This document shows positions 7,254-15,972 of a stretch of 46,575 bases of DNA, piece after piece. Origin of the DNA: Polaribacter sp. (lineage in GTDB: Bacteria > Bacteroidota > Bacteroidia > Flavobacteriales > Flavobacteriaceae). Numbering within the stretch: the stretch's first letter is position 1; each line of letters begins with the position of its first letter. The notes beneath the pieces are model-generated. The model saw nothing but the letters and a program-made list of their open reading frames with translations, ran no database searches and was not told where the DNA came from. The translations under genes were made by a program, and so were the position numbers. Location of the stretch: NCBI GenBank assembly GCA_020631275.1, contig JAHDHO010000002.1, forward strand, positions 1-46,575, written 5' to 3'.

Positions 7254-10091
7254 ATGAATACAAATTCGTTTCAACTTAGACATATTGGTCCTAATAAAAT
7301 GGAGCAAGAAAAAATGTTAAAAGCTATTAATGCAGATAGTTTAGAACAGTTAATTAATGAAACTGTGCCAGACAACATTCTTTTAAAAAACAAACTAGAT
7401 TTAGAAGAATCTATGAGCGAGTATAAATACTTAGCACATATAAAAGCTTTATCAGAAAAAAATAAAGTATTTAAAAGTTATATAGGTTTAGGTTATAACG
7501 AAGCAATTGTACCAAGTGTTATTCAAAGAAACATTTTAGAAAATCCGGGTTGGTATACAGCTTACACACCATACCAAGCAGAAATTGCGCAAGGTAGATT
7601 AGAAGCTTTATTAAATTACCAAACAATGGTTTGTGATTTAACAGGTATGGAGCTTGCAAACGCCTCTTTATTAGACGAATCTACAGCTGCAGCAGAAGCA
7701 ATGGCTTTATTGTTTGATGTAAGAGAAAGAGCTAAGAAAAAAGCAAAAGCAAATAAATTTTTTGTTTCTGATGAAATTTTACCGCAAACACTTTCTTTAT
7801 TAGAAACTAGAGCTACACCAATTGGTATAGAATTAGTTGTTGGAAATCATGAAGAGTTTAATTTTGATGATGACTTTTTCGGAGCAATATTGCAATATCC
7901 TGGTAAATTCGGTCAAATATTTGATTATGAATCTTTTGTTGAAAAAGCGAATAATAACGATATTAAAATAGCTGTTGCTGCTGATATTTTATCTTTAGTT
8001 AAATTAAAAGCTCCTGGAGACTTTGGTGCATCTGTTGTTGTTGGTACTACACAGCGTTTCGGTATTCCGTTGGGTTATGGTGGTCCACATGCAGCTTATT
8101 TTGCTACAAAAGAAGCTTACAAAAGAAGTATTCCTGGTAGAATAATTGGTGTTACAAAAGACATGAATGGTAAACGTGCCTTAAGAATGGCATTGCAAAC
8201 CAGAGAGCAACACATCAAAAGAGAAAGAGCTACTTCAAATATTTGTACTGCACAAGTTTTATTAGCTGTAATGGCTGGTATGTATGCTGTTTATCATGGT
8301 AAAAATGGTTTACAATACATTGCAAATACAGTTCATAAAAACACAAATATATTAGCAAATGCTTTAGAAAACTTAGGTTTTAAACAACTTAATAAATCTT
8401 ATTTTGATACACTTTTAATTGAAGTTGAAGCAGACAAATTAAAACCCGTAGCAGAATCTAAAGAGATAAACTTTAATTATGTAGATACAAACCATGTTTC
8501 TATCTCTATAAATGAAACTGTAGATGAAACTGCCTTAAAAGGAATCATTTCTTGTTTTGAAGAGGCTTTTAATTTAAAACCACAATCTTTACCAGAAGCT
8601 ACAACTATTTTAGACGAAACTTTAACAAGAAATACCACTTTCTTAGAAAATGAAGTTTTTAACACGTATCAATCAGAAACAGATATGATGCGATATATAA
8701 AGAAATTAGAGCGTAAAGATTTAGCATTAAACCACTCTATGATTTCTTTAGGATCTTGTACAATGAAACTGAATGCGGCATCAGAAATGTTGCCTTTAAG
8801 CAATCCTCAATGGGGAAACATACATCCATTTGTTCCATTAAATCAAGCAGAGGGTTATCAAGAAGTTTTAAAAAACTTAGAACATCAATTAAATATTATT
8901 ACAGGTTTTGCAGGTACATCTTTACAGCCAAATTCTGGTGCGCAAGGTGAATTTGCCGGTTTAATGACCATTAGAGCTTATCACCAAGCAAACAATGATG
9001 CACATAGAAATATTTGTTTAATTCCTGCTTCTGCTCATGGTACAAACCCTGCTTCTGCTGTAATGGCAGGTATGAAAGTTGTTGTAACTAAAACGGCAGA
9101 AAATGGTAACATTGATGTAGAAGATTTAAGAGAAAAAGCAACGTTACATAAAGATAATTTAGCTGCCTTAATGGTAACGTACCCTTCTACACATGGTGTT
9201 TATGAAAAAGAGATTAAAGAAATCACTAAAATTATTCACGATAACGGTGGACAAGTTTATATGGATGGAGCAAATATGAACGCTCAAGTTGGTTTGACAA
9301 ATCCTGCTACAATTGGTGCAGATGTTTGTCACCTTAACTTGCATAAAACTTTTGCCATTCCTCATGGTGGTGGTGGTCCTGGGGTTGGCCCAATTTGTGT
9401 TGCTCCACAATTAGTTCCGTTTTTACCAACAAATCCAGTAATTAAAACAGGTGGAGAAAGCGCTATTACAGCAATTTCTGCGGCTCCTTGGGGTTCTGCT
9501 TTAGCGTGTTTAATTTCTTACGGATATATAACAATGTTAGGTGCAGAAGGATTAACTAATTCTACTAAAAATGCTATCTTAAATGCTAACTATATTAAAG
9601 AGCGTTTAGAAGGACATTACCAAACTTTATATACTGGCGAAAAAGGACGTGCGGCTCATGAAATGATTATTGATTGTAGAGATTTTAAACAAAATGGAAT
9701 CGAAGTGGTAGATATAGCAAAACGTTTAATGGATTATGGTTTTCATGCACCAACAGTTTCTTTTCCAGTAGGAGGAACAATGATGATTGAGCCTACAGAA
9801 TCTGAAAGTTTAGCAGAATTAGATCGTTTTTGCGATGCAATGATTTCTATTAGAGAAGAAATTAAAAATGCCTCTAAAGAAGAAGCAAACAATCCTTTAA
9901 AAAATGCACCTCATACGCAAGAAATGTTAACTTCAGATGAATGGGAATTACCATACACTAGAAAGCAAGCTGCATTTCCTTTAGACTATATCGCTGATAA
10001 TAAATTTTGGCCAACTGTAAGAAGAGTAGATGATGCATTTGGAGATAGAAATTTAATTTGTTCTTGTAATCCTATAGAGGATTATATGTAA
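7254..10091 (+). CDS. gcvP: Glycine dehydrogenase (decarboxylating), P protein of the glycine cleavage system
   Basis: PLP enzyme that decarboxylates glycine and passes the aminomethyl group to the lipoyl arm of GcvH. At 945 residues it is the fused single-chain form in which two homologous halves (P1-like and P2-like) are joined, the usual length for this type. The N-terminal half shows FIGLGYNE-type sequence (YIGLGYNEAIVPSVI) and GMYAVYHG. The catalytic half has the PLP lysine in HLNLHKTFAIPHGGGGPG (Lys698) and the conserved ISLGSCTMKLN motif. gcvT and gcvH are not adjacent, so this is a stand-alone gene. It is bounded downstream by a strong terminator shared with the convergent reductase gene. 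The ATG start fits the family start (NSFQLRHIGP). Confidence 0.97.
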   Translation: MNTNSFQLRHIGPNKMEQEKMLKAINADSLEQLINETVPDNILLKNKLDLEESMSEYKYLAHIKALSEKNKVFKSYIGLGYNEAIVPSVIQRNILENPGWYTAYTPYQAEIAQGRLEALLNYQTMVCDLTGMELANASLLDESTAAAEAMALLFDVRERAKKKAKANKFFVSDEILPQTLSLLETRATPIGIELVVGNHEEFNFDDDFFGAILQYPGKFGQIFDYESFVEKANNNDIKIAVAADILSLVKLKAPGDFGASVVVGTTQRFGIPLGYGGPHAAYFATKEAYKRSIPGRIIGVTKDMNGKRALRMALQTREQHIKRERATSNICTAQVLLAVMAGMYAVYHGKNGLQYIANTVHKNTNILANALENLGFKQLNKSYFDTLLIEVEADKLKPVAESKEINFNYVDTNHVSISINETVDETALKGIISCFEEAFNLKPQSLPEATTILDETLTRNTTFLENEVFNTYQSETDMMRYIKKLERKDLALNHSMISLGSCTMKLNAASEMLPLSNPQWGNIHPFVPLNQAEGYQEVLKNLEHQLNIITGFAGTSLQPNSGAQGEFAGLMTIRAYHQANNDAHRNICLIPASAHGTNPASAVMAGMKVVVTKTAENGNIDVEDLREKATLHKDNLAALMVTYPSTHGVYEKEIKEITKIIHDNGGQVYMDGANMNAQVGLTNPATIGADVCHLNLHKTFAIPHGGGGPGVGPICVAPQLVPFLPTNPVIKTGGESAITAISAAPWGSALACLISYGYITMLGAEGLTNSTKNAILNANYIKERLEGHYQTLYTGEKGRAAHEMIIDCRDFKQNGIEVVDIAKRLMDYGFHAPTVSFPVGGTMMIEPTESESLAELDRFCDAMISIREEIKNASKEEANNPLKNAPHTQEMLTSDEWELPYTRKQAAFPLDYIADNKFWPTVRRVDDAFGDRNLICSCNPIEDYM

Positions 10092-10112
10092 TAATTGATT
10101 AAATAATCATAT

Positions 10113-10143
10113 AAAAAACCACCTAAAATTTAGGTGGTTTTTT
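10113..10143. terminator. Bidirectional intrinsic terminator after gcvP
   Basis: AAAAAACCACCTAA / TTAGGTGGTTTTTT forms a long perfect stem with a very small AT loop and T-tracts on both strands. It lies between the convergent gcvP and the YpdA-like gene. Confidence 0.9.
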
Positions 10144-10155
10144 AATATAATTATT

Positions 10156-11115
10156 TTATTTAACAATATCTCTTACAATCATTTTAGCATGAATTCTAGA
10201 GTTTTCTATAAACCATTTATGGGTTTCTAAACCTCCGCAAATTACACCTGCCAAATAAACACCATTTACATTTGTTTCCATTGTTTCTTCATTATAAACT
10301 GGTATTTTCTTATCATCGTTAGAAAACTGAACACCAACATCTTCTAGAAAACTAAAATTTGGTTTGTAACCAGTTAAAGCTAGTACAAAATCATTTTCTA
10401 TCGTTTTAACGCCATTTTTAGTATTTAGAATTACATTTTTATCTGTAATTTCTTTCACTGTAGTATTGTAAAAAACCTTGATACTTCCTTCTTCAATTCT
10501 ATTAATAATATCTGGTCTAACCCAATATTTTACACGTTGCCCAATTTCTTCTCCTCTAACAATTAAAGTTACCTCAGCACCTTTTCTGTAACACTCTAAT
10601 GCGGCATCAACAGAAGAATTACTTGCTCCGATTACAGCTAATTTTTGACCTGCATAGAAATGAGGATCATTATAATAATGAGAAACCTTAGGCAATGTTT
10701 CTCCTTTAACATCTATTAAGTTTGGCAAATCGTAAAAACCAGTTGCAATTATAACATTATTTGTTTTATATGTATTTTTAGAAGTGTTAACTGTAAAATC
10801 CGTTTCAATTTTCTTTATAGAATTTACCGTTTCAAATAAATGCAATGCTAATTTATTTGAAGTTACAATTCTTCTATAATACTCTAAAGCTTCGTTTCTT
10901 CTTGGTTTAGCCTCTTTACTAATAAAGGGAATATTATCTATTTCTAATTTTTCTGAAGAAGAAAAGAACTGCATATTTACCGGATAATTGTATAAAGAAT
11001 TTACAATAGGTCCTTTTTCTATAATTAGATATTTTAGATCTTTCTTTTTTGCTTCTAATCCACAAGCTATTCCTATTGGTCCACCACCAACAATAATAAC
11101 ATCAAATACATCCAT
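10156..11115 (-). CDS. ypdA: YpdA-family flavoprotein disulfide reductase
   Basis: A 319-residue thioredoxin-reductase-like flavoprotein of the family annotated as putative bacillithiol disulfide reductase (NADPH-dependent, keeping the low-molecular-weight thiol reduced). It has the N-terminal FAD motif IIVGGGPIGIACG, the family-typical NMQFFSSSE stretch, the NADPH motif VIGASNSSVDAAL, and a C-terminal FAD contact, GVYLAGVICGG. It lacks the CxxC pair of true thioredoxin reductases, as expected for YpdA. It is encoded 10 bases after the glutamate-synthase-like gene and is probably in the same transcript. Whether this organism makes bacillithiol cannot be judged from the window. Confidence 0.88.
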   Translation of the reverse strand: MDVFDVIIVGGGPIGIACGLEAKKKDLKYLIIEKGPIVNSLYNYPVNMQFFSSSEKLEIDNIPFISKEAKPRRNEALEYYRRIVTSNKLALHLFETVNSIKKIETDFTVNTSKNTYKTNNVIIATGFYDLPNLIDVKGETLPKVSHYYNDPHFYAGQKLAVIGASNSSVDAALECYRKGAEVTLIVRGEEIGQRVKYWVRPDIINRIEEGSIKVFYNTTVKEITDKNVILNTKNGVKTIENDFVLALTGYKPNFSFLEDVGVQFSNDDKKIPVYNEETMETNVNGVYLAGVICGGLETHKWFIENSRIHAKMIVRDIVK

Positions 11116-11125
11116 AAAACTATTT

Positions 11126-12634
11126 TTACTTGTAATAAACTTCTTCTAAACTAACAACCTCTTCTTCTTTTCTTCTTCTAAAAATATGGCTTGGTGCTAA
11201 TTCGGAAATAGAATGCAAACCTAAAGCCGCAATAATTTCTTTAATAGCTACAACAGTTTTTGAATGATAATTTTTTACACGAACATTCTTTTTCTCTACA
11301 ACAAGTGCTTTAACCAAATCTTCATCTTGTGTTGCAACACCAACTGGGCAAGTGTCTAAATTACATTCTCTTGCTTGAATACAACCTAAGCTTAACATAA
11401 AACTTCTTGCCATACCAACTGCATCTGCGCCTAAAGCTAAATATTTTACCACATCAAAAGCATCTACAGCTTTACCACTTGCAATTATTTTAATTTGATC
11501 TTTTAAATTGTGCTTTTTTAATTGTTTATTAATAAAAACTAAGCCTTCAATTAATGGCGTACCAATATAGTTTGTAAATTCTAAAGGAGCAGAACCTGTA
11601 CCTCCTTCTCCACCATCAACAGAAATAAAATCTGGATAATTATTATGCGTTGCAAATGCAGTAATCATTTCTGCAATCTCTTCATTATTACCAACACATA
11701 ATTTAATTCCGACGGGTTTACCATTAGCTAATTCTCTTACCTTTTGTAAAAATTGAATTAACTCTTCATAATTTGAAAATGCAGAATGTCCTGGAGGAGA
11801 ATCTACTTGAGTTCCTGGAGTTACAGATCTAATTTCTGCAATTTCTTGTGTGTTTTTTTTAGCAGGTAAAATTCCGCCATGACCTGGTTTTGCACCTTGC
11901 GAAAACTTAATTTCAATCATTTTAACTTCTGGTCTAATCGCATTTTTTTTAAATATTTCATCATCAAAAACACGTTTACCATTTATAGATTTTCCTGCAC
12001 CAAAATAACCTGTACCTACTTGAAAAATTAAATCGCCGCCTTGTAAATGATACGGAGAAATTCCGCCTTCACCAGTATTGTGAGCAAAATCGCCCATTTT
12101 TGCTCCTTGATTTAATGCCATAATCGCATTTTTACTGAGCGAACCAAAAGACATTGCAGATATATTTATGATTGAACTTTTATATTTTTGTGTACATTTA
12201 TCTGACCCGAAAGTAATTTTATCGCCAGTTATATCGTGATGTGCAGTAGGAAAAAGCGAATGTTTTACAAACTCATATCCTTTTTTGTAAACATTATGTT
12301 GCGTACCAAACGGAATTGTTTCTTTTTCTAGCTTTGATCTTTGATAAACAATACTTCTTTTTTCTCTATTTATAGGTGTTCCGTTTAAATTGTCTTCTAT
12401 GAAGTATTGCTGTATTTTATCTCTTTCTTCTTCGAAAAACCAACGCAATCTTGCAACTAAAGGAAATGCTCTTAGTAAAGAATGTTTGGTCTGTAAACTA
12501 TCGTAAATAGCAATTAAACTTAACAAACCAGATATTGATAGTAATATTATTGTACCTGTTTGAGGTATAAAATAAACTAAAAGACCAGCCAAAATTGTGA
12601 TTCCTAATAATATTGCGAGTATGGTATTTCTCAT
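11126..12634 (-). CDS. FMN-binding glutamate synthase-like protein, membrane-anchored
   Basis: A 502-residue protein with the FMN/Fe-S domain of glutamate synthase large subunits but no glutaminase or GXGXG domain. Residues 1-45 hold two hydrophobic segments, which probably tether it to the inner face of the membrane. The FMN barrel shows SFGSLSKNAI, VSVDGGEGGTGSAP-like (ISVDGGEGGTGSAP) and IASGKAV. The 3Fe-4S cysteines are in CIQARECNLDTCPVGV (C-x5-C-x4-C). It belongs to the YerD/GltB-like group, whose physiological reaction is not settled, so real glutamate synthase activity is uncertain. It is followed at 10 bases by the YpdA-like reductase, suggesting a shared redox function. Confidence 0.88.
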   Translation of the reverse strand: MRNTILAILLGITILAGLLVYFIPQTGTIILLSISGLLSLIAIYDSLQTKHSLLRAFPLVARLRWFFEEERDKIQQYFIEDNLNGTPINREKRSIVYQRSKLEKETIPFGTQHNVYKKGYEFVKHSLFPTAHHDITGDKITFGSDKCTQKYKSSIINISAMSFGSLSKNAIMALNQGAKMGDFAHNTGEGGISPYHLQGGDLIFQVGTGYFGAGKSINGKRVFDDEIFKKNAIRPEVKMIEIKFSQGAKPGHGGILPAKKNTQEIAEIRSVTPGTQVDSPPGHSAFSNYEELIQFLQKVRELANGKPVGIKLCVGNNEEIAEMITAFATHNNYPDFISVDGGEGGTGSAPLEFTNYIGTPLIEGLVFINKQLKKHNLKDQIKIIASGKAVDAFDVVKYLALGADAVGMARSFMLSLGCIQARECNLDTCPVGVATQDEDLVKALVVEKKNVRVKNYHSKTVVAIKEIIAALGLHSISELAPSHIFRRRKEEEVVSLEEVYYK

Positions 12635-12710
12635 TATATAAAGTATATTTTAAAAGGCTTAAAAATAATGAAATTAGTACGAAAATTAAACTTACTGTAG
12701 CAAATAGTTT

Positions 12711-12793
12711 GCGTTAGGGATTGAATTGGAAATCCTTTTTATGAAGAATGAATAAAAAGATTGAAAAGTAAAGCCCGACCTTTAAGGTAACGC
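12711..12793 (+). ncRNA. Cloverleaf-like structured element (probable dispersed flavobacterial repeat)
   Basis: A non-coding 83-base stretch can fold into a closed multi-branch structure. The outer stem is GCGTTA (12711-12716) with TAACGC (12788-12793). GGG (12717-12719) pairs with CCC (12774-12776). An inner hairpin pairs ATCCTTTTTAT (12732-12742) with ATAAAAAGAT (12752-12761), with one bulged C. A small hairpin, ACCTT-T-AAGGT, occupies 12778-12788. From memory, intergenic elements with a similar GCGTTAGGGATTGAA start and AAAGCCCGACC end recur in Flavobacteriaceae genomes; this was not checked here. It may be an RNA, a mobile-element remnant of miniature type, or a processed spacer. It lies directly beyond the rpmE terminator. 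Strand is given by the remembered orientation only. Confidence 0.5.
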
Positions 12794-12794
12794 C

Positions 12795-12831
12795 AAAAAA
12801 AAACTCTAACAAATTAATGCTAGAGCTTTTT
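12795..12831 (-). terminator. Intrinsic terminator of rpmE
   Basis: The minus strand reads CTCTAGCA-TTAATT-TGTTAGAG, an 8-base stem with one G-T wobble, followed by nine Ts. It is placed 24 bases after the rpmE stop. Confidence 0.85.
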
Positions 12832-12854
12832 GTATGGATAAAAACTTAAGAGAA

Positions 12855-13106
12855 TTATTTCTTAAATTTTGCATATTTGTTTTTGAACTTGTCAATACGT
12901 CCTGCAGCATCGATAAGTTTAGATTTACCAGTGTAAAATGGGTGAGAAGTTCTAGAAATCTCTAATTTTACTAAAGGATACTCTACACCATCAACTTCTA
13001 AAGTTTCTTTTGTATCAGCAGTAGAACGTGTTAAAAATACGTCTCCGTTAGACATGTCTTTAAAAGCAATCAGTCTATAATTTTCTGGATGAATTCCTTT
13101 TTTCAT
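12855..13106 (-). CDS. rpmE: Ribosomal protein L31 type B (bL31)
   Basis: Large-subunit ribosomal protein that helps bridge the subunits at the central protuberance. It has 83 residues, with the type B signatures [19 protein letters not shown] near the start and [21 protein letters not shown] near the end. It lacks the zinc-binding cysteines of type A L31, so it is the zinc-independent form, common in Bacteroidetes. It is a single-gene unit with its own canonical promoter (13207-13236), a roughly 95-base leader containing a hairpin, and a strong terminator. Confidence 0.97.
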   Translation of the reverse strand: MKKGIHPENYRLIAFKDMSNGDVFLTRSTADTKETLEVDGVEYPLVKLEISRTSHPFYTGKSKLIDAAGRIDKFKNKYAKFKK

Positions 13107-13143
13107 TTTTAATATATTTAATACTTTAATGTTATGTTTGTAA

Positions 13144-13168
13144 GAGTAAAGTTGGTAAAGTTTTACTC
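13144..13168 (-). promoter_or_regulatory. Hairpin in the rpmE leader (possible autoregulatory site)
   Basis: The 5' leader of rpmE contains GAGTAAA / TTTACTC, a 7-base perfect stem with an 11-base loop, 38-62 bases before the ATG. Leaders of many ribosomal protein genes bind their own product. Here only the inverted repeat and the unusually long leader support such a role. Confidence 0.4.
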
Positions 13169-13206
13169 AAATTTCTAAATAGCTGTTATTAACTATTTTG
13201 AGGATG

Positions 13207-13236
13207 CAAATTTAACCTTATTTTTTAATTTACAAA
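13207..13236 (-). promoter_or_regulatory. Promoter of rpmE
   Basis: The minus strand has TTTG (13233-13236), an 18-base spacer and TAAATTTG (13207-13214), an excellent match to the Bacteroidetes consensus. The start site would be near 13200, leaving a leader of about 95 bases. Confidence 0.75.
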
Positions 13237-13358
13237 TAAATAAATTGCTTTTATTTTAATAATGTTTTTTTTTATGCTTCTTTTAGTACTTAAAAGTTGT
13301 TTTTTATGCTGATTTTTTTGAATCTTTACGTTCTAATATATTGAAATCTATATAAATA

Positions 13359-14399
13359 ATGAAGAAATTTTCTACTTTAGTATCACTCTTAACCACCTTA
13401 TTTTTAACAATATCTTGTTCTAACGATTATAAATTTATTTTAGAGAAACCAAATAAAGCTGTTTTAAACGAATCTGTTACCTTAAAACTTACAGAAAAAA
13501 ATAGCAAAGAAATAGAAAAAGTTCAATTTTACGTAAATGGTAAACAAGTAAATAGCAACAATAACATAGCTACAATTGACACCAAAGATTTAGGTGTTGG
13601 TAAGCACGCTGTAAATGCAATAGCTTTTTTTAATGGAAAAACTAAAAAAACAAACGGATTTATTGAAGTTTTTGCCAATTCAAAACCAGCTATTTATAAG
13701 TTTAAAATTATTAACGAATACCCGCATGATGCAAAAGCTTACACACAAGGCTTAGAATTTTATAATGGTTATTTATATGAAACTACGGGTCGTAGAGGGC
13801 AGTCTACTCTAAGAAAAGTGGATATTAAAACAGGTAAAGTTTTACAAAAAATAGATTTAGATAATAAGTATTTTGGTGAGGGTTTAACTATTGTTAACGG
13901 AAAAATTATTTGGCTTACTTGGGAAAATAACAAAGGTTTTGTTTATGACTTAGAGACTTTTGAATTAGAAAAAGAATTTGCTTACAATAAAAGTAAAGAA
14001 GGTTGGGGTTTAACTCATAGCGATAAAGAGCTTATAAAATCTGATGGTTCTGATAAAATCTGGTTTTTAGACCCAAACACACTTGAAGAAAAGCGTTTTA
14101 TACAGGTATACACCAATGATCGTTCTGTAAATTATTTAAATGAATTAGAATTGGTTAATGGTAAAATTTACGCCAATAAATATCAAAAAAACACCATTGC
14201 CATTATTAATCCAGAAACTGGTATTGTAGAAGGTTTAGGAGATTTAAGAGGTTTAGAGAAGGTGATGTCTAAAACCCAAAAATTAGTTGAAAACGATGAG
14301 GTTTTAAATGGTATTGCATACGATGCAGAAAATAACAGATTATTTGTTACAGGTAAACATTGGGGTAAATTATTTGAAATAGAATTGATTAAGCAATAA
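13359..14399 (+). CDS. Glutaminyl-peptide cyclotransferase-like lipoprotein
   Basis: A 346-residue lipoprotein of the plant/bacterial glutamine cyclotransferase family, which converts N-terminal glutamine of peptides to pyroglutamate with release of ammonia. The signal is followed by lipobox ISCSN (Cys near 20), so the protein is envelope-anchored. Residues of about 30-105 form an Ig-like module. The five-bladed propeller begins at NEYPHDAKAYTQGLEF, with family motifs YETTGRRGQS, YFGEGL, WGLTHSDKELIKSDGS and NELELVNGKIYAN; the catalytic glutamate is in FGEG. The start is supported by the signal peptide. Candidate promoter elements upstream (TTTG near 13317, TATATTG near 13337) are imperfect. 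The gene is followed 51 bases later by another lipoprotein gene. Confidence 0.88.
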   Translation: MKKFSTLVSLLTTLFLTISCSNDYKFILEKPNKAVLNESVTLKLTEKNSKEIEKVQFYVNGKQVNSNNNIATIDTKDLGVGKHAVNAIAFFNGKTKKTNGFIEVFANSKPAIYKFKIINEYPHDAKAYTQGLEFYNGYLYETTGRRGQSTLRKVDIKTGKVLQKIDLDNKYFGEGLTIVNGKIIWLTWENNKGFVYDLETFELEKEFAYNKSKEGWGLTHSDKELIKSDGSDKIWFLDPNTLEEKRFIQVYTNDRSVNYLNELELVNGKIYANKYQKNTIAIINPETGIVEGLGDLRGLEKVMSKTQKLVENDEVLNGIAYDAENNRLFVTGKHWGKLFEIELIKQ

Positions 14400-14450
14400 T
14401 TAGTACTATTTTTACGTATACCAGAACCTATACTTTAAAAACATTAATTT

Positions 14451-15962
14451 ATGCGTAATTTTATTTCTTTCATAATTTGTATTACTCTAATTTCTGTAAG
14501 TTCTTGCAGAAAGGATTTCTCTACAATTGAAAGTTTTGGTGCTTTAGAATTTTCTAAAGACACCGTTTTTTTAGATACCGTCTTTACAAATATTGGTTCT
14601 GCAACTTATAATTTAAAAGTATATAATAGAAGTAATAACGCAATCACTATTCCGTATATTACTTTAGAAAAAGGAAACAGTTCTAATTATAGATTAAATG
14701 TAGATGGCATTGCAGGTAAAACATTTAATAATATAGATATTCTTGCTAAGGACAGTATTTATTTATTTATAGAAACTACAGTAGATGTTGCTGCGGAAAC
14801 TAATCCGTTGTATACAGACAGAATTTTATTTGACAATGGAGATAAAGAACAAAATGTAGATTTAGTTACTTTGGTTGAAGATGCAAACTTTATATATCCA
14901 GGTAAAGACGCTATTTCAATGAAAATTGATAGTTTAACTTTAGACGGAGAACCGACCACAATTAAAGGACGTTTTTTAAACGATAGCGAACTTATTTTTA
15001 ATAAGACAAAACCAACTGTAATTTATGGTTACGCAGCGGTTCCGGCAAATAAAACACTTACTATAGAACCTGGTGCTAGAGTCCATTTTCATGATAACTC
15101 GGGTTTAATTGTAGACAATAAAGCTACCTTAAAAGTAAACGGAACTCTTAATGAAAAAGTTATTTTTAAAGGAGATAGACTAGAAAATAGTTTTAGTAAA
15201 ATTCCAGGACAATGGGGAACTCTATGGATGCGAGCCGGAAGTAGAGAAAATGAAATAAAAAACGCAATTATAAAAAATGGTATCATCGGAATTTTAATTG
15301 ATAGTATAGGCAGCAGCACATCGCCAACTTTAAAGTTAGAAAACACCGAAATTTACAACCATTCTAACTTCGGAATTTTAGCTAGAGAAACAAATATTGA
15401 AGGAAACAATGTTGTTATTGGTTCTGCAGGTCAAGCCTCTTTAGCTGCTACAATTGGAGGAACTTATAATTTTACGCACAGTACATTTGCTAATTATTGG
15501 AACAATGGTATAAGACAATTACCTGCTGTTTTAATAAATAATTTTTTCACTTATACAAATGAAACTGGTGAAGAAATCGCTGAAACTAGAGATTTAAAAG
15601 CTGCAAATTTTACCAATTGTATTTTTGAGGGAAACAACAGCATCGAATTTATTTTAGATAATTTAAATGCCGGTGGTTTGTTTAATTATACTATTAAAAA
15701 TTGTATGATTCGTTTTAATGATACCAACAATTCTTTTGAAGGTGTTACTGAATTAGATTTTGAAAATAACCCTAACTTTAGCAATTTTATTTTAAACGGT
15801 AATCCTAATTTTAAAGATACTCAAAAGAGTAATTTTATAATTGGTGAGAATAGTGATGCTATAAATAAAGCTTTATCTACTCCTTTTAATATTGATCTCT
15901 TAGGTGTAGATAGAACTTCAAATCCTGATATTGGTGCTTATCAGCATATTATTTTTGAATAA
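14451..15962 (+). CDS. Right-handed beta-helix lipoprotein of unknown function
   Basis: A 503-residue surface or periplasmic lipoprotein with signal and lipobox SVSSCRK (Cys at about 19). The N-terminal part (about 25-130) looks like an Ig-like or fibronectin-like module, with TVFTNIGSATYNLKVYN. From about 195 on, the sequence becomes a parallel beta-helix: VIYGYAAVPANKTLTIEPGA, then rungs of short N- and G-rich strands. The last third ends in DLLGVDRTSNPDIGAYQ, a motif common to secreted Bacteroidetes beta-helix proteins. No polysaccharide lyase catalytic residues are recognised, so it is better regarded as a binding or structural protein. It is probably co-transcribed with the upstream cyclotransferase-like gene and ends 10 bases from a convergent amidohydrolase gene. 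Confidence 0.75.
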   Translation: MRNFISFIICITLISVSSCRKDFSTIESFGALEFSKDTVFLDTVFTNIGSATYNLKVYNRSNNAITIPYITLEKGNSSNYRLNVDGIAGKTFNNIDILAKDSIYLFIETTVDVAAETNPLYTDRILFDNGDKEQNVDLVTLVEDANFIYPGKDAISMKIDSLTLDGEPTTIKGRFLNDSELIFNKTKPTVIYGYAAVPANKTLTIEPGARVHFHDNSGLIVDNKATLKVNGTLNEKVIFKGDRLENSFSKIPGQWGTLWMRAGSRENEIKNAIIKNGIIGILIDSIGSSTSPTLKLENTEIYNHSNFGILARETNIEGNNVVIGSAGQASLAATIGGTYNFTHSTFANYWNNGIRQLPAVLINNFFTYTNETGEEIAETRDLKAANFTNCIFEGNNSIEFILDNLNAGGLFNYTIKNCMIRFNDTNNSFEGVTELDFENNPNFSNFILNGNPNFKDTQKSNFIIGENSDAINKALSTPFNIDLLGVDRTSNPDIGAYQHIIFE

Positions 15963-15972
15963 TTTTAAAGAA

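Noticed and set aside
12711-12793. Integron attC site, suggested by GCGTTA ... TAACGC ends
   Set aside because: The inner organisation, with a separate small hairpin and an AT stem, does not match attC core and bulge layout. No cassette array or integrase is nearby.
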